Source of the DNA: Nocardia abscessus
GTDB lineage: Bacteria; Actinomycetota; Actinomycetes; Mycobacteriales; Mycobacteriaceae
DNA length: 64,000 nucleotides
Assembly (NCBI RefSeq): GCF_015477775.1
Contig: NZ_JADLQO010000003.1
Span: 186,001-250,000, forward strand
Direction of reading: 5' to 3'
Positions 25,239 through 33,702 of the stretch are shown here, piece after piece. Position numbers and translations under genes: made by a program. The notes beneath the pieces are model-generated. The model was not told the DNA's origin. It did no database searches and was given only the letters and a program-made list of their open reading frames with translations. How positions within the stretch are numbered: the stretch's first letter is position 1; each line of letters begins with the position of its first letter.

Positions 25239-26005
25239 TGTCCGACGCCGTTGTCTTCGAGGCCCGACCCGACGGGATCGCGATCATCACCCTCAATCGG
25301 CCGCAACGGCGCAACTGCCTGGCTCGGGACGTGCGAGAGGGCCTGTCCGACGCCTGGGGCCGGTTCGAGCACGACCCCGCGCTGCGTGTCGCGATCCTCA
25401 CCGGCGCGGGGTCGAAAGCCTTCTGCGCGGGCGGGGATCTCGAGGAGATGGTCGCGACCGGCATGACGGTGCCGCCGCGGGACATGTACCCGCTGCCCTA
25501 CGACACCCTGGAGCTGTCCAAGCCCACCATCGCGGCAGTCAACGGCGCGGCCTTCGCGGGGGGCTGGATGATCGCCCAGGCATGCGACCTGTGCGTCGCG
25601 AGCACCACCGCGACCTTCGCGGTCACCGAGGTGAAAGTGGGCCGCAGCTCGCCGTGGGCCGCGCCGCTGATCCACATGATCCCGCAGCGGGTGATGATGG
25701 AGATCCTGCTGACCGGCAAGCCGATCGATGCGCGGCGGGCCTACGAGATCGGGCTGGTGAACCGGTTGGCCGAACCGGCCGATCTGATGGACACCGCGCT
25801 CGGACTGGCAGCCGAGATCCTCGCGGGCGCTCCGCTTTCGGTGCGAGCCGCTCGGGAGACGGTCATGCTCGCGACCGAGATGGGGCGCTCGGCCGCGCTG
25901 CAAGCCGCGCGGCACGCCTCGGTGCGCTGCTACACCAGCGAGGACGCACAGGAGGGTCCGCGCGCGTTCGCCGAGAAGCGCAGCCCGCGCTGGACGGGCC
26001 GCTGA
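25238..26005 (+). CDS. enoyl-CoA hydratase/isomerase family protein
   Basis: 255-residue crotonase. It has GAGSKAFCAGGDLEEM and NGAAFAGGWMIAQ for the oxyanion hole, and EVKVGRSSPWAAPL where many hydratases have a Glu-Gly-Gly segment, so the precise reaction is open. The start shares a base with the upstream stop, making it the last gene of the three-gene operon 22795-26005. Its C-terminus (SEDAQEGPRAFAEKRSPRWTGR) is the standard crotonase tail, so the gene is complete. Confidence 0.9.
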   Translation: MSDAVVFEARPDGIAIITLNRPQRRNCLARDVREGLSDAWGRFEHDPALRVAILTGAGSKAFCAGGDLEEMVATGMTVPPRDMYPLPYDTLELSKPTIAAVNGAAFAGGWMIAQACDLCVASTTATFAVTEVKVGRSSPWAAPLIHMIPQRVMMEILLTGKPIDARRAYEIGLVNRLAEPADLMDTALGLAAEILAGAPLSVRAARETVMLATEMGRSAALQAARHASVRCYTSEDAQEGPRAFAEKRSPRWTGR

Positions 26006-26055
26006 CCCGGCCCGCCATCGGCCGTGTGTCGCCCTGTTGACCCCTTTGGAAGAAC

Positions 26056-26077
26056 CATGCTAAGCATGTGCACAGCA
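26056..26077. promoter_or_regulatory. 22-bp box shared with the TetR promoter at 61 kb
   Basis: The box begins CATGCTAAGCATG and ends GTGCACAGCA; it differs from 61076-61097 by one base in 22. It contains the palindromes CATGC-TAA-GCATG and TGTGCACA and lies about 90 bases before the ferredoxin start. A second partial repeat of CAGCATGCTG follows to 26087. Confidence 0.7.
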
Positions 26078-26165
26078 CAGCATGCTGGGTGAGTGCTCAG
26101 TCTGCGCCGGAACGGCGATCGCGACGTCGGCGCTGTGCGTCCCCACCGATCAGGAGTGTGCCGTC

Positions 26166-26480
26166 ATGGCCGTGTCCCCACTGCCCGAGTCGCCGGAATC
26201 GGTCACCTGCGCGGTGGTGACCGTGCTGTTGGACGGCGCGAAGTCCACCATCGAGGCGCGTCCCGGCGAGACCGTGCTCGAGGCCGCGAAGCGAGCCGGG
26301 CTCAACCCGCCGTTCGCCTGTGAGGAGGGAAACTGCGGCACCTGCATGGCGCGGCTCGTCGAGGGTCGCGTCGAGATGCGGGTGAACGATGCGCTCACCG
26401 ACGAGGACGTGGCCGAGGGTTATGTGCTCACCTGTCAGTCCGTCCCGCAGACCCCGTCGGTGGGCGTCGACTACGTGTGA
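26166..26480 (+). CDS. plant-type [2Fe-2S] ferredoxin
   Basis: 104 residues with cluster ligands Cys52, Cys57, Cys60 and Cys90 (CX4CX2CX29C). The sequence resembles the C-terminal ferredoxin domain of reductases such as KshB but has no flavin or NAD domain, so it is a free electron carrier. The ATG at 26166 removes an unconserved upstream stretch. No oxygenase is adjacent; possible partners are the Rieske oxygenase at 4789-6165 or an enzyme outside the window. Its promoter carries the 22-bp box shared with the TetR gene at 60380-60988, so it is probably controlled separately from its neighbours. Confidence 0.9.
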   Translation: MAVSPLPESPESVTCAVVTVLLDGAKSTIEARPGETVLEAAKRAGLNPPFACEEGNCGTCMARLVEGRVEMRVNDALTDEDVAEGYVLTCQSVPQTPSVGVDYV

Positions 26481-26527
26481 TCCGATCACGCGGCCGCGCG
26501 GACCCGAGAGTGCCCGCGGTGCACGGA

Positions 26528-27535
26528 TCAGCCGGTCGCGCCGGAGCCCGCCGCGCTGATCGGCCGGTCGCCGCACACGTCCACCAGGACCTTGCCGATC
26601 GCGCGGCCGTCGGCGACGTGCCGCAGCGCGGCGGCCACCTGTTCGAGCGGGTAACCCGCGCCTATGTGCGGCCGGACGTGCCCGCCCGCCAGCAGCGCCG
26701 CGAGTTCGCCCTCGTTGCGTCGGTATTCGGCCGGATCGAGATCCTGGAACTGGAACCCCAGTAGCCGTATGCCTTTGATCAGCACCACGTTCAGCGGGAT
26801 ACGCGGGATGACGCCGGAGGCGTAGCCGACCGTGACGAAACGCCCGCGGCGGGCCAGTGACCGCATGGCGGGTTCGGCGAGGTCACCACCGACCGGATCG
26901 ATGACTGCGTCGGCGCCGTCGGGCAGCCCGTCGCGCAGTGCGTCGCGTAACGGCCTATCGGTGTGATCGATCAGATGCCGGGCGCCGTATCGGCCTGCGG
27001 CGGCGAGCTTCTCCGCCGAGGAGGCCACCGCGGTGACCTCGGCCCCCATGTGCGTGGCCAGTTGCACGGCGGCCAGCCCGACCCCGCCGCCCGCGCCGAG
27101 CACGATCACCCGGTCGCGCGCGCCGACCCGCGCCACCGACCGCAGCGCGTGGTAGGCGGTGCGATGGGCCACGCCGAAGGCCGCGGCGGTCCGCAGATCC
27201 ACGCCCGGGGGTATCCGGGTCAGCGCGGCGGGCGTCACCACCACCTCTTCGGCGAAAGCGCCGAACAACCCGGTGCCGGTCACCCGGTCGCCGATCGCGA
27301 ATCCGGTTACATCGTCGCCGAGTTCCTCGACGATGCCGGCGAATTCGCTGCCGGGCACGAACGGCGGCGCGACGCTGACCTGATACTTGTCGGCGATCAG
27401 CAGCACATCCGGGAAATTGACCGCCGCGGCGGCGACCCGGACCCGTACCTGGCCTGCGGCCGGTCGCGGCGCGGCCGACTCCCGCAGCTGCACCACCTCC
27501 GGCGGCCCGTATGCCGGGCAGACAGCCGCCCGCAC
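26528..27535 (-). CDS. MDR-family quinone oxidoreductase-like reductase
   Basis: 335 residues from the GTG at 27535, one base after the crotonase stop (TGAGGTG). It shows the zinc-free quinone oxidoreductase pattern: AAVNFPDVLLIADKYQ, FVPGSEFAGIVEELG, the nucleotide fold GAGGGVGLAAVQLA, and DPVGGDLAEPAMRSLA. It probably reduces an enoyl-CoA or quinone-like double bond with NADPH. It is the last gene of the operon headed by the FadE36-like dehydrogenase at 30663. The sequence before 27535 in this frame is unconserved and overlaps the crotonase gene. Confidence 0.88.
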   Translation of the reverse strand: MRAAVCPAYGPPEVVQLRESAAPRPAAGQVRVRVAAAAVNFPDVLLIADKYQVSVAPPFVPGSEFAGIVEELGDDVTGFAIGDRVTGTGLFGAFAEEVVVTPAALTRIPPGVDLRTAAAFGVAHRTAYHALRSVARVGARDRVIVLGAGGGVGLAAVQLATHMGAEVTAVASSAEKLAAAGRYGARHLIDHTDRPLRDALRDGLPDGADAVIDPVGGDLAEPAMRSLARRGRFVTVGYASGVIPRIPLNVVLIKGIRLLGFQFQDLDPAEYRRNEGELAALLAGGHVRPHIGAGYPLEQVAAALRHVADGRAIGKVLVDVCGDRPISAAGSGATG

Positions 27536-27536
27536 C

Positions 27537-28313
27537 TCAGCGCCCCCGCCACACCGGTGGCCGCTTCTCCAGGAACGCCTGCGCGCCCTCCTTGGCGTCG
27601 GCGCTGGTGAAGACAGTCTCCTGCCAATGCCGCAGCCGTGCGCCCGCGCGGTCGGCATCGGTGGCGGCGAGCCGGACCAGCTCTTTGCAGGCGGCCAGGC
27701 CCAGCGGCGCGTTGGCGGCGATCCGCTCGGCGTAGTCCAGCGCCGTCGCCAGCACCTGATCCGGTGCGACCACCGCGTTGACCAAGCCGATCTCGTAGCC
27801 TCGGGTGGCGGTGATCGGTGCGCCGGTCAGGGTCAGCTCCAGTGCGATGTTCATCGGGATCCGGGAACCGACGAAAGTGCCACCGCCGCCGGGGAAGAAG
27901 CCGCGTCGCACCTCCGGGAAGGCGAACTGCGCGGACTCGGAGGCGATGATGAGATCGCTGCCCAGCAGCAGCTCGAGCCCGCCGCCGATCGCGGAACCGT
28001 TCGCCGCCCCGACCACCGGGACGGTGACCCCGCCGTGCGCGAGCCGGGTGTAGGCGGTGGTGGCGGGGTCCTCGTCGTCGAAGGTGGCACCGTCGGCGAA
28101 GGCGCGCATGTCCATGCCCGAGCAGAACGCGCGATCGCCGGAGCCGGTGAGCAGCAGGACGCGGATGGTGGGATCGGCTTCGGCCGCAAGCACCGCCGCG
28201 CCGATGCCCCGCATCATGGCCATGGTCAGCGCGTTTCGGGCGTCGGGCCGATTCAGCCGGATGACGGAGACCGCGCCGTGCCGTTCGATCCGGTACTCGT
28301 CGAGCTCGGTCAT
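27537..28313 (-). CDS. enoyl-CoA hydratase/isomerase family protein
   Basis: 258-residue crotonase. GSGDRAFCSGMDMRAF and NGSAIGGGLELLL form the CoA and oxyanion elements. EVRRGFFPGGGGTFVGSRI has Gly where classical hydratases carry a catalytic Glu, as in several FadE36-linked crotonases, so hydration is not assured. Its ATG overlaps the kinase-like gene's stop by 4 bp (ATGA). It is third in the operon FadE36-like, APH-like, crotonase, MDR reductase. Confidence 0.9.
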   Translation of the reverse strand: MTELDEYRIERHGAVSVIRLNRPDARNALTMAMMRGIGAAVLAAEADPTIRVLLLTGSGDRAFCSGMDMRAFADGATFDDEDPATTAYTRLAHGGVTVPVVGAANGSAIGGGLELLLGSDLIIASESAQFAFPEVRRGFFPGGGGTFVGSRIPMNIALELTLTGAPITATRGYEIGLVNAVVAPDQVLATALDYAERIAANAPLGLAACKELVRLAATDADRAGARLRHWQETVFTSADAKEGAQAFLEKRPPVWRGR

Positions 28314-29365
28314 CCGCGGTACCCGCTCGTCTCGGCGAGTTCGGCGGCCGATCGCATGAGTTCGGTGACGATGGGCCCGAAGGATCGCAGCTTCGCGTCG
28401 TCGCCCGCGCGCTGGAAGCCTTGCTCGAGCACGATCGCGAGCTTCCACTTGGCCAACACCAGGTAGTAGTCGAGATCGTCGACCTGACGGCCGGACACCT
28501 CGGCGTAGCGCTCGACCAGGCGGGTGCGCGAAGGCATCCACCTCAGGTCCACGTACCCGGTGGTGGCCGCCTCGGCAGCGGAGGTGTCGGCGGGCCAATC
28601 CTGCACCATCCAGGCGAGATCCAGTTTCGGGTCGCCCACCGTACCCATTTCCCAGTCGACGATCGCCGCGAGCCGGGCAGGCGCTCCGTGGTGGTACATC
28701 ACATTGGCGAACTGGTAGTCGCCGTGCATCACGCCGGGGACGAAATCCAGCGGCCGGTGTTGTCGTAACCACGCGGTGGCGACGTCCATGCCGTCCAGGT
28801 CGCGGCCCTTGACGCGCTCGAAGAAGCCGGTCCAGCGGTCCACTTGCCGGTCGTGGAATCCGTCGGGCCTGCCGAGATCGTGCAGGCCGCGGGCTCTCCA
28901 GTCGAGGGTGGACAGCAGTGCGATGCCTTCGGCGAGCTGATAGGCGAGGCCGGCGCGGACGGTGCGATCGGTGTCGAACGGTGCCGGCCACGCTTGCTGG
29001 TGCTGCATCGGCGACCAGCCGTCCACGAACCCCATGAGATAGAAGGTGCGACCGAGCACCGCTGGGTCGGTGCAGACCGCGATCGCGCGGGTGTGCGGAA
29101 CCTCGGAGCCGTTGAGCGCCTCGATGATCCGCCATTCGCGCAGGATGCCCCGGTCCCGGTCGGCCGGTGCGGTCTTCGGCGGAATGCGCAGCACGCTGCG
29201 GTGCTCGCCGCGGCGGATCTGATAGATCTCGTTCTGGGTGCCGCCGGACAGCAGCCCGATCTCCAGGGGTTCCCGTGCGCCGGGCAGACCGGTCTCGTCC
29301 ATCCAGGCGGCGAGCCGCGCGGTGTCGAGGGTGTGCGCGGCCACGGTCACGGTGTCGTCGGTCAT
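28310..29365 (-). CDS. aminoglycoside-phosphotransferase-fold kinase, ACAD10/FadE36-linked
   Basis: 351 residues of the APH/choline-kinase fold: HGDYQFANVMY is the catalytic loop, with the base Asp in HGD, and VDWEMGTVGDPKLDLAW is the metal-binding segment. An ATP loop region with GLLSGGTQNEIYQI lies near residue 40. In animals the same kinase domain is fused to an acyl-CoA dehydrogenase in ACAD10/11, which phosphorylates 4-hydroxyacyl-CoA for dehydration; here the two are separate genes overlapping by 4 bp (ATGA). Despite the fold name, antibiotic resistance is not expected. Confidence 0.9.
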   Translation of the reverse strand: MTDDTVTVAAHTLDTARLAAWMDETGLPGAREPLEIGLLSGGTQNEIYQIRRGEHRSVLRIPPKTAPADRDRGILREWRIIEALNGSEVPHTRAIAVCTDPAVLGRTFYLMGFVDGWSPMQHQQAWPAPFDTDRTVRAGLAYQLAEGIALLSTLDWRARGLHDLGRPDGFHDRQVDRWTGFFERVKGRDLDGMDVATAWLRQHRPLDFVPGVMHGDYQFANVMYHHGAPARLAAIVDWEMGTVGDPKLDLAWMVQDWPADTSAAEAATTGYVDLRWMPSRTRLVERYAEVSGRQVDDLDYYLVLAKWKLAIVLEQGFQRAGDDAKLRSFGPIVTELMRSAAELAETSGYRG

Positions 29366-30663
29366 CGGTTTCCTACTTCGTGTTCCAGGAATTCGGCGTA
29401 CTTGGCCAGGGCGGACTCGCGGCGACGAGGAATCCACTCGGTGGGCCAGGCGTCGTCGGCCGGGTGGTGCTCGCGCAGTACCTGTTTCGCGACCGTGGTC
29501 TTGTGCACCTCGGTGGGACCGTCGGCCAGTCCGAGCACCGCGGCGCCGTGCACCATCCGGAACAGTGGCAGCTCGTTGGTCACGCCCAGCGCGCCGTGCA
29601 CCTGCACGGCGCGCCAGGCGATGTCGTGCAGCACGGTGGGCATCACGACCTTCACCGCGGCGATGTCCTTGCGCACCTTTTTGTAGTCGTCGTACTTGTC
29701 GATCTCCCACGCGGTGTAGAGCACCAGCAGCCGGAACTGCTGCAGTTGCGCATAGGAATCGGCGATGTAGCCCTGCACGAACTGCTTGTCCGCGAGGCGG
29801 CTGCCCGCCGTCTCGCGGCTGAGCGCACGCTCGCACATCATGTCCAGCGCTTTGCGGGCCAGCCCGATGGTGCGCATGGCGTGGTGGATCCGGCCGCCGC
29901 CGAGCCGGGTCTGCGCGATGGCGAACGCCTGTCCCGCGCCGCCGAGCAGCGCGGAACCGGGCACCCGTACCTGGTCGTAGTGGATCAGCGCGTGCTGCCC
30001 CTCTCCTTCCGGTTCGCCGTAGAGGCCCACGTCGCGGACGATGTCGATCCCCGGAGTGTCGGCGGGCACCAGGAACATGGACATGCCCTGGTACGGACTG
30101 ACGTCCGGGTCGGTGATCGCCATGACGATCAGAAACGAAGCCGTTCGGGCATTGGAGGAGAAGAACTTCCAGCCGTCGATGATCCAGTCGGCGCCGTCGC
30201 GCACCGCGCGGGTGCGGAATCGGGTCGGATCGGCGCCCGCGTGCGGTTCGGTCATCGAATAGCAGGAGAACAGTTCGCCCTCCAGCAGGGGCCGCAGATA
30301 CCGCCGCTTCTGCTCGGCCGTCCCGTAATGCGCGATGATCTCGGCGTTTCCGGTATCCGGCGCCTGGCAGCCGAAGACGATCGGCGCCCAGGACGAGCGG
30401 CCCAGGATCTCGTTGAGCAGAGCGAGTTTCACCTGACCGTGGCCTTTGCCACCGAGCTCCGGGCCCAGATGGGTCGCCCACAGGCCCTGGGCGCGCACCT
30501 GCTCCTTGAGCGGAGCGATCGCCTTGCGCCTGCCGCCGTCCAGCGGCACGAACTGGCCGTGCGGCCAGACGAGGTCGAGTGGCTCGACTTCCTCGCGGAC
30601 GAACTCGTCGGCCCAGTCCAGCTTCGCCTGGTACTCGGGCTCGGTCTCGAAATCCCACGCCAT
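29362..30663 (-). CDS. acyl-CoA dehydrogenase, FadE36/ACAD10-like
   Basis: 433 residues, longer than typical acyl-CoA dehydrogenases, opening MAWDFETEPEYQAKLDWADEF like the FadE36 and ACAD10/11 group. Middle domain: YSMTEPHAGADPTRFRTRAV and IIDGWKFFSSNA. C-domain: VHGALGVTNELPLFRMVHGA and DGPTEVHKTTVAKQVL. With the kinase-fold protein downstream it may convert a 4-hydroxyacyl-CoA-derived phosphate to enoyl-CoA, as shown for ACAD10/11; by analogy only. The promoter carries two copies of the GAGAAT-type box and is divergent with a TetR gene. Confidence 0.92.
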   Translation of the reverse strand: MAWDFETEPEYQAKLDWADEFVREEVEPLDLVWPHGQFVPLDGGRRKAIAPLKEQVRAQGLWATHLGPELGGKGHGQVKLALLNEILGRSSWAPIVFGCQAPDTGNAEIIAHYGTAEQKRRYLRPLLEGELFSCYSMTEPHAGADPTRFRTRAVRDGADWIIDGWKFFSSNARTASFLIVMAITDPDVSPYQGMSMFLVPADTPGIDIVRDVGLYGEPEGEGQHALIHYDQVRVPGSALLGGAGQAFAIAQTRLGGGRIHHAMRTIGLARKALDMMCERALSRETAGSRLADKQFVQGYIADSYAQLQQFRLLVLYTAWEIDKYDDYKKVRKDIAAVKVVMPTVLHDIAWRAVQVHGALGVTNELPLFRMVHGAAVLGLADGPTEVHKTTVAKQVLREHHPADDAWPTEWIPRRRESALAKYAEFLEHEVGNR

Positions 30664-30672
30664 GACATCTCC

Positions 30673-30718
30673 TCTCCAATTGGAGAATAAACTTCTCTTA
30701 ACTCAGAATGCAATTCTT
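30673..30718. promoter_or_regulatory. paired GAGAAT-type operators in the fadE36-like/tetR divergent promoter
   Basis: Two boxes lie in the 127-base gap: GAGAAT-AAA-CTTCTC at 30683-30697 (11 of 12 arm positions) and CAGAAT-GCA-ATTCTT at 30704-30718 (10 of 12; inner AGAAT-GCA-ATTCT is a perfect palindrome). A further perfect 14-bp palindrome, TCTCC-AATT-GGAGA, overlaps the first at 30673-30686. The density suggests the regulator controls its own gene here. Confidence 0.72.
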
Positions 30719-30790
30719 GATTAATGCAACCAGAGGGTGCGGCAGCGCTGGAGATGGCTTTCTGCACAGCGGAAGCGGAAGGAGAACCGT

Positions 30791-31447
30791 GTGGTGGCAG
30801 TGGAGAACGTGACGGCGCAGTCGGCCGACGACGTGGCGACCAGGATCGCCCGGCGGACGTTGGCCAAGCGCGGTGCCGACTACGCCGCGGAGGTGCGCAA
30901 GCTGTTGGACGCCGCGCTGACGGTGATCAGCGCGGCCGGTACCGCCGGACGTCCACGGGTGGCCGATATCGTCGCCGCGGCCGGCCTGTCCAACGACGCC
31001 TTCTACCGGCACTTCCCGTCCAAGGACGCGCTGGTGGCCGCCCTGCTGGAGGACGGAGCCGAGCGGTTGACCGGCTACGTGGCCCACCAGATGGGCAAGG
31101 AAGCCGACCCGCGTGCGCGCGTCCGGCGCTGGGTGGCGGCGATTCTGGCGCAGGCCGGAGAGCAGACGGCGGCCGCGACGCTGGCTGTCCTGTGGAACGC
31201 CGCCGGGCCGGGTCTGGGGCCGGCGGCGGGACCGGGCGTGGTGGACAGCGCGCTTGCCGCGCTGCTACGCGACACGCTCGCGGAATTGGGCAGCGCCGCA
31301 CCGGACTCCGATGCGGCGTTGATCACCCACGCCACGGTCGGCACTCTGGCCGAGCGGTTGCGGCAGCGCAGCGAGCCCTCGCCGGACGACGTCGAGCGCA
31401 TCACCGCCTTCTGCCTGCGCGCTCTGACCCCGGCGGGCCCGGGGTGA
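30791..31447 (+). CDS. TetR-family transcription regulator
   Basis: 218 residues from the GTG at 30791 (AAGGAG 6 bases ahead; another GTG follows at 30794). The N-terminal DNA-binding domain is clear: RPRVADIVAAAGLSNDAFYRHFPSKDALVAALL, preceded by a long basic leader. The C-terminal ligand domain is alanine-rich and unassigned. It is divergent from the FadE36-like operon, and its promoter has two GAGAAT-type boxes. It is the best candidate for the repressor that reads the nine such boxes in this window (inference). Confidence 0.92.
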   Translation: MVAVENVTAQSADDVATRIARRTLAKRGADYAAEVRKLLDAALTVISAAGTAGRPRVADIVAAAGLSNDAFYRHFPSKDALVAALLEDGAERLTGYVAHQMGKEADPRARVRRWVAAILAQAGEQTAAATLAVLWNAAGPGLGPAAGPGVVDSALAALLRDTLAELGSAAPDSDAALITHATVGTLAERLRQRSEPSPDDVERITAFCLRALTPAGPG

Positions 31448-31452
31448 GGCGC

Positions 31453-31939
31453 CTACGCGTCGTCGCGCAGCAGCCGCAGCGGCGCGTGATCGGCCCACCC
31501 CTCCTGCGGCCAGTTGAACCATCCCGCCGAAGCCGAGGTCCCGCCGTCGGGGTGCAGAGTCGATCCCGTGAGGTAGGACGAGAGCCGTGAGGCAGCGCGT
31601 CCCAGCCTTGGCCGTCGTCTCGGTGAACGGGGCGCGGAACGTGCCGCCGACCACGTTGACGAGGATGTCCAACCGGCCCCACAGCGCGTCCACCGTGTCG
31701 AACAGCGCGGCGAGGACCCGCGGGTCACGGGCGTCGCCGACCTCCACCAGTGCTTCGTGACCCTGCTCGTCGAGCGTGCGCCGCAGCGCGCGGGCCGCCT
31801 CCGCATCGAGGTCGAGCACCGCTGGGCGCACCCCGTTCGCGGCCAGATCCGCGACGATCGCTTGCCCGAGACCTCCGGCGCCGCCGGTGACGACCGCGAC
31901 GGTGCCGTCCAATCCCGCCTGTTGCTCGAACCACGTCAT
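31453..31939 (-). pseudogene. SDR gene with its middle deleted and frame shifted
   Basis: The 5' part encodes a normal SDR N-terminus (MTWFEQQAGLDGT, VVTGGAGGLG, LDILVNVVGGTFRAPF, TETTAKA). The frame then breaks, and after about 15 codons a different frame gives a normal SDR C-terminus: RLSSYLTGSTLHPDGGTS followed by ASAGWFNWPQEGWADHAP. The whole central part with the catalytic Ser, Tyr and Lys, of the order of 100 codons, is missing. A complete gene of this subfamily would be about 270 residues; here only about 160 codons span both ends. It cannot be active. It overlaps the next pseudogene by 4 bp, keeping its operon position. Confidence 0.8.
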
Positions 31940-32414
31940 CGCGGCGACCGCTCGAGATACGTCTCGCCGAACGCGGCGAGGAAATCGAGCGTGGCCCGAC
32001 GATCGCCCGTGCGGCCGGACACCACGATCCAATCCACTCCGGCTTGGGCCAGTTCCGCCAGCGCCGCCCGGTGGCGCTCGGCGTCGACGGTGGGAGTGGT
32101 GATGCCAGGGAGGTTGTAGGAGTACACGAGGTCGATGTGCCCCGCTCGCCCGGCCGCCGCGGCGCCGGTCCGGATCTCGGTGATCTTGCGGGCCAGTTCC
32201 GCCGCCGACCCCAGTTCGGGGGTCCTGGCGGTGGCGCTCAGTTCCGCGCCGCCCGTCATCGGGATCCAGCCCTGCGCGTGTTCGGTGACGCGACGGCGGC
32301 TGAGGCGGGGAGTTGTCGCTTGGTCGCGGCGGCGGCGATTTCCGGCAGTGGGCCCGCGTCGAGCAGATCACCGTCGTACCCTGCGGTTTCCGGATCGTGG
32401 AAGATGAAACGCAT
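31936..32414 (-). pseudogene. LLM/F420-type oxidoreductase gene with its middle deleted
   Basis: From the ATG at 32414 the first 30 codons read MRFIFHDPETAGYDGDLLD and AGPLPEIAAAA, the start of an LLM-class, probably F420-dependent, oxidoreductase. The frame then fails at a stop near 32258. In another frame the conserved C-terminal third begins (RRRVTEHAQGWIPMTGG) and runs to the stop at 31936 with GVDWIVVSGRTGDRRATLDF. About 150 codons of the TIM-barrel core are absent. The downstream piece has an in-frame ATG at 32259 that can be mistaken for a 107-residue gene. Confidence 0.8.
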
Positions 32415-32438
32415 TGTCTGCCTGTCGATTCGCGCCGG

Positions 32439-33668
32439 TCAGCGGCCGTGCTTGACTTGGTTGAACGGGACGTCGCGATCGGCGGCGAACTCGCGGGGCA
32501 TGCCGAGCACGCGCTCGCTGATGACATTGCGTGCCATCTCGGTGCTGCCGCCCGCCAGGCTCCACGCGGACCGGAACAGGTACTCGAGACCTACCTCGGC
32601 CGTGTCGGCCGCGTCCCCCGGGCTGTGGGTAGCCGCGGTGGAACCGGCGATACGGACGGCCATGTCCGTTTGCAGCCACGCGTTCTCCGCGCTGAGCAGC
32701 CGGGGGATGGCGCCGGCCGAGGGCGGCAGATCACCGTTGGCGATCGCCCGCGAGATGTGCGCGATGAGCTGGTCGCGCACCACGTTCATGGCCCGCGCCT
32801 CGCCGATGTCCTCCCGGGTGCGCGGGTCGTGCCATTGCCCCGTGGCGCGGGCCAGCCGAATCAACCGGTCGGCCTCGCCGCCCAGATGCGGGCGGGCGCC
32901 ACTGGTGTAGGGCGAGGTGCCGCCCAGCGCGGCCCGCTCGTGGTGCAGCAGCCGGGACGCGGCGTCCCACCCGCCGTCCACCTGACCGAGCACCGCCTCC
33001 TCCGGCAGCGCGACGTCGTCGAAGAACTCCTGGCAGAACTCGGTGGAGCCGGTCACCTGCTTGATCCGCTGCACGGTGACGCCTTCGGCGCGCACCGGCA
33101 CCAGGAACATGGTGAGCCCGCGATGCTTGGTGACCTCCCAGTTGGTGCGAGCCAGGCACAGGCCGTAGTCGGCGGCGTACGCGCCGGAACTCCAGATCTT
33201 GGACCCGTTGAGCATCCAGCGGTCGCCGTCGCGTTCGGCGCGGGTGGTGAGCCCGGCCAGATCCGATCCGCCGCGCGGCTCGGACAGGAACTGCGCCAGG
33301 ATCTCCTCGCCGCGCAGCACGGCGGGCAGGTGGACGCGTTTCTGCTCTTCGGTGCCGAGATCGAGCAGGCTCGCCGCGCAGATGGCCAATGTCGGCACGT
33401 TCAGCAGCAGCGGCATCTCGTAGGGGAGTGATTCCTCGGTGAACGCACGCTGGTGGGCGGGGGTGAGGCCGAGCCCGCCGTACTCCGTGGGGAAGCAGAT
33501 CCCGGCGAATCCGCCCTCGTGGAGGGTCCGTTGCAGTTGCCGGGCGCGCTCCCATGCCTCCTCGGTGTCGGACTTGTGGTCCGCGGCGGAAGCGGGCCCC
33601 AGGTTGTCCCGCAACCAGGTCCGCGCACGGGCGCGGAAGTCCTCGACAGGCTCCAGATCTGTGGTCAT
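32439..33668 (-). CDS. acyl-CoA dehydrogenase, large-type subunit
   Basis: 409 residues from the ATG at 33668; the frame continues upstream but overlaps the other dehydrogenase. Middle domain: AQFLSEPRGGSDLAGLTTRA and LNGSKIWSSGA. C-terminus: LAGGSTEMARNVISERVLGMPRE, the large-subunit signature. It follows, by 34 bases, a small-type subunit gene, so the two should form one heteromeric enzyme. It is second in the operon 34854-31453 and is followed by the two broken genes. Confidence 0.92.
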   Translation of the reverse strand: MTTDLEPVEDFRARARTWLRDNLGPASAADHKSDTEEAWERARQLQRTLHEGGFAGICFPTEYGGLGLTPAHQRAFTEESLPYEMPLLLNVPTLAICAASLLDLGTEEQKRVHLPAVLRGEEILAQFLSEPRGGSDLAGLTTRAERDGDRWMLNGSKIWSSGAYAADYGLCLARTNWEVTKHRGLTMFLVPVRAEGVTVQRIKQVTGSTEFCQEFFDDVALPEEAVLGQVDGGWDAASRLLHHERAALGGTSPYTSGARPHLGGEADRLIRLARATGQWHDPRTREDIGEARAMNVVRDQLIAHISRAIANGDLPPSAGAIPRLLSAENAWLQTDMAVRIAGSTAATHSPGDAADTAEVGLEYLFRSAWSLAGGSTEMARNVISERVLGMPREFAADRDVPFNQVKHGR

Positions 33669-33702
33669 TGCGACGGTGCCTTCCAGTTGGGTTCGATCGG
33701 GC

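Noticed and set aside
28310..29365. Antibiotic resistance kinase, suggested by the aminoglycoside phosphotransferase fold
   Set aside because: The 4-bp coupling to a FadE36-like dehydrogenase and overall similarity to ACAD10/11 kinase domains point to acyl-CoA metabolism.
31265..32527. 420-codon minus-strand frame that joins SDR sequence to an upstream stretch
   Set aside because: Only its central part is SDR-like. The upstream stretch is an out-of-frame reading of the broken LLM gene, and the tail runs antisense to the TetR gene.
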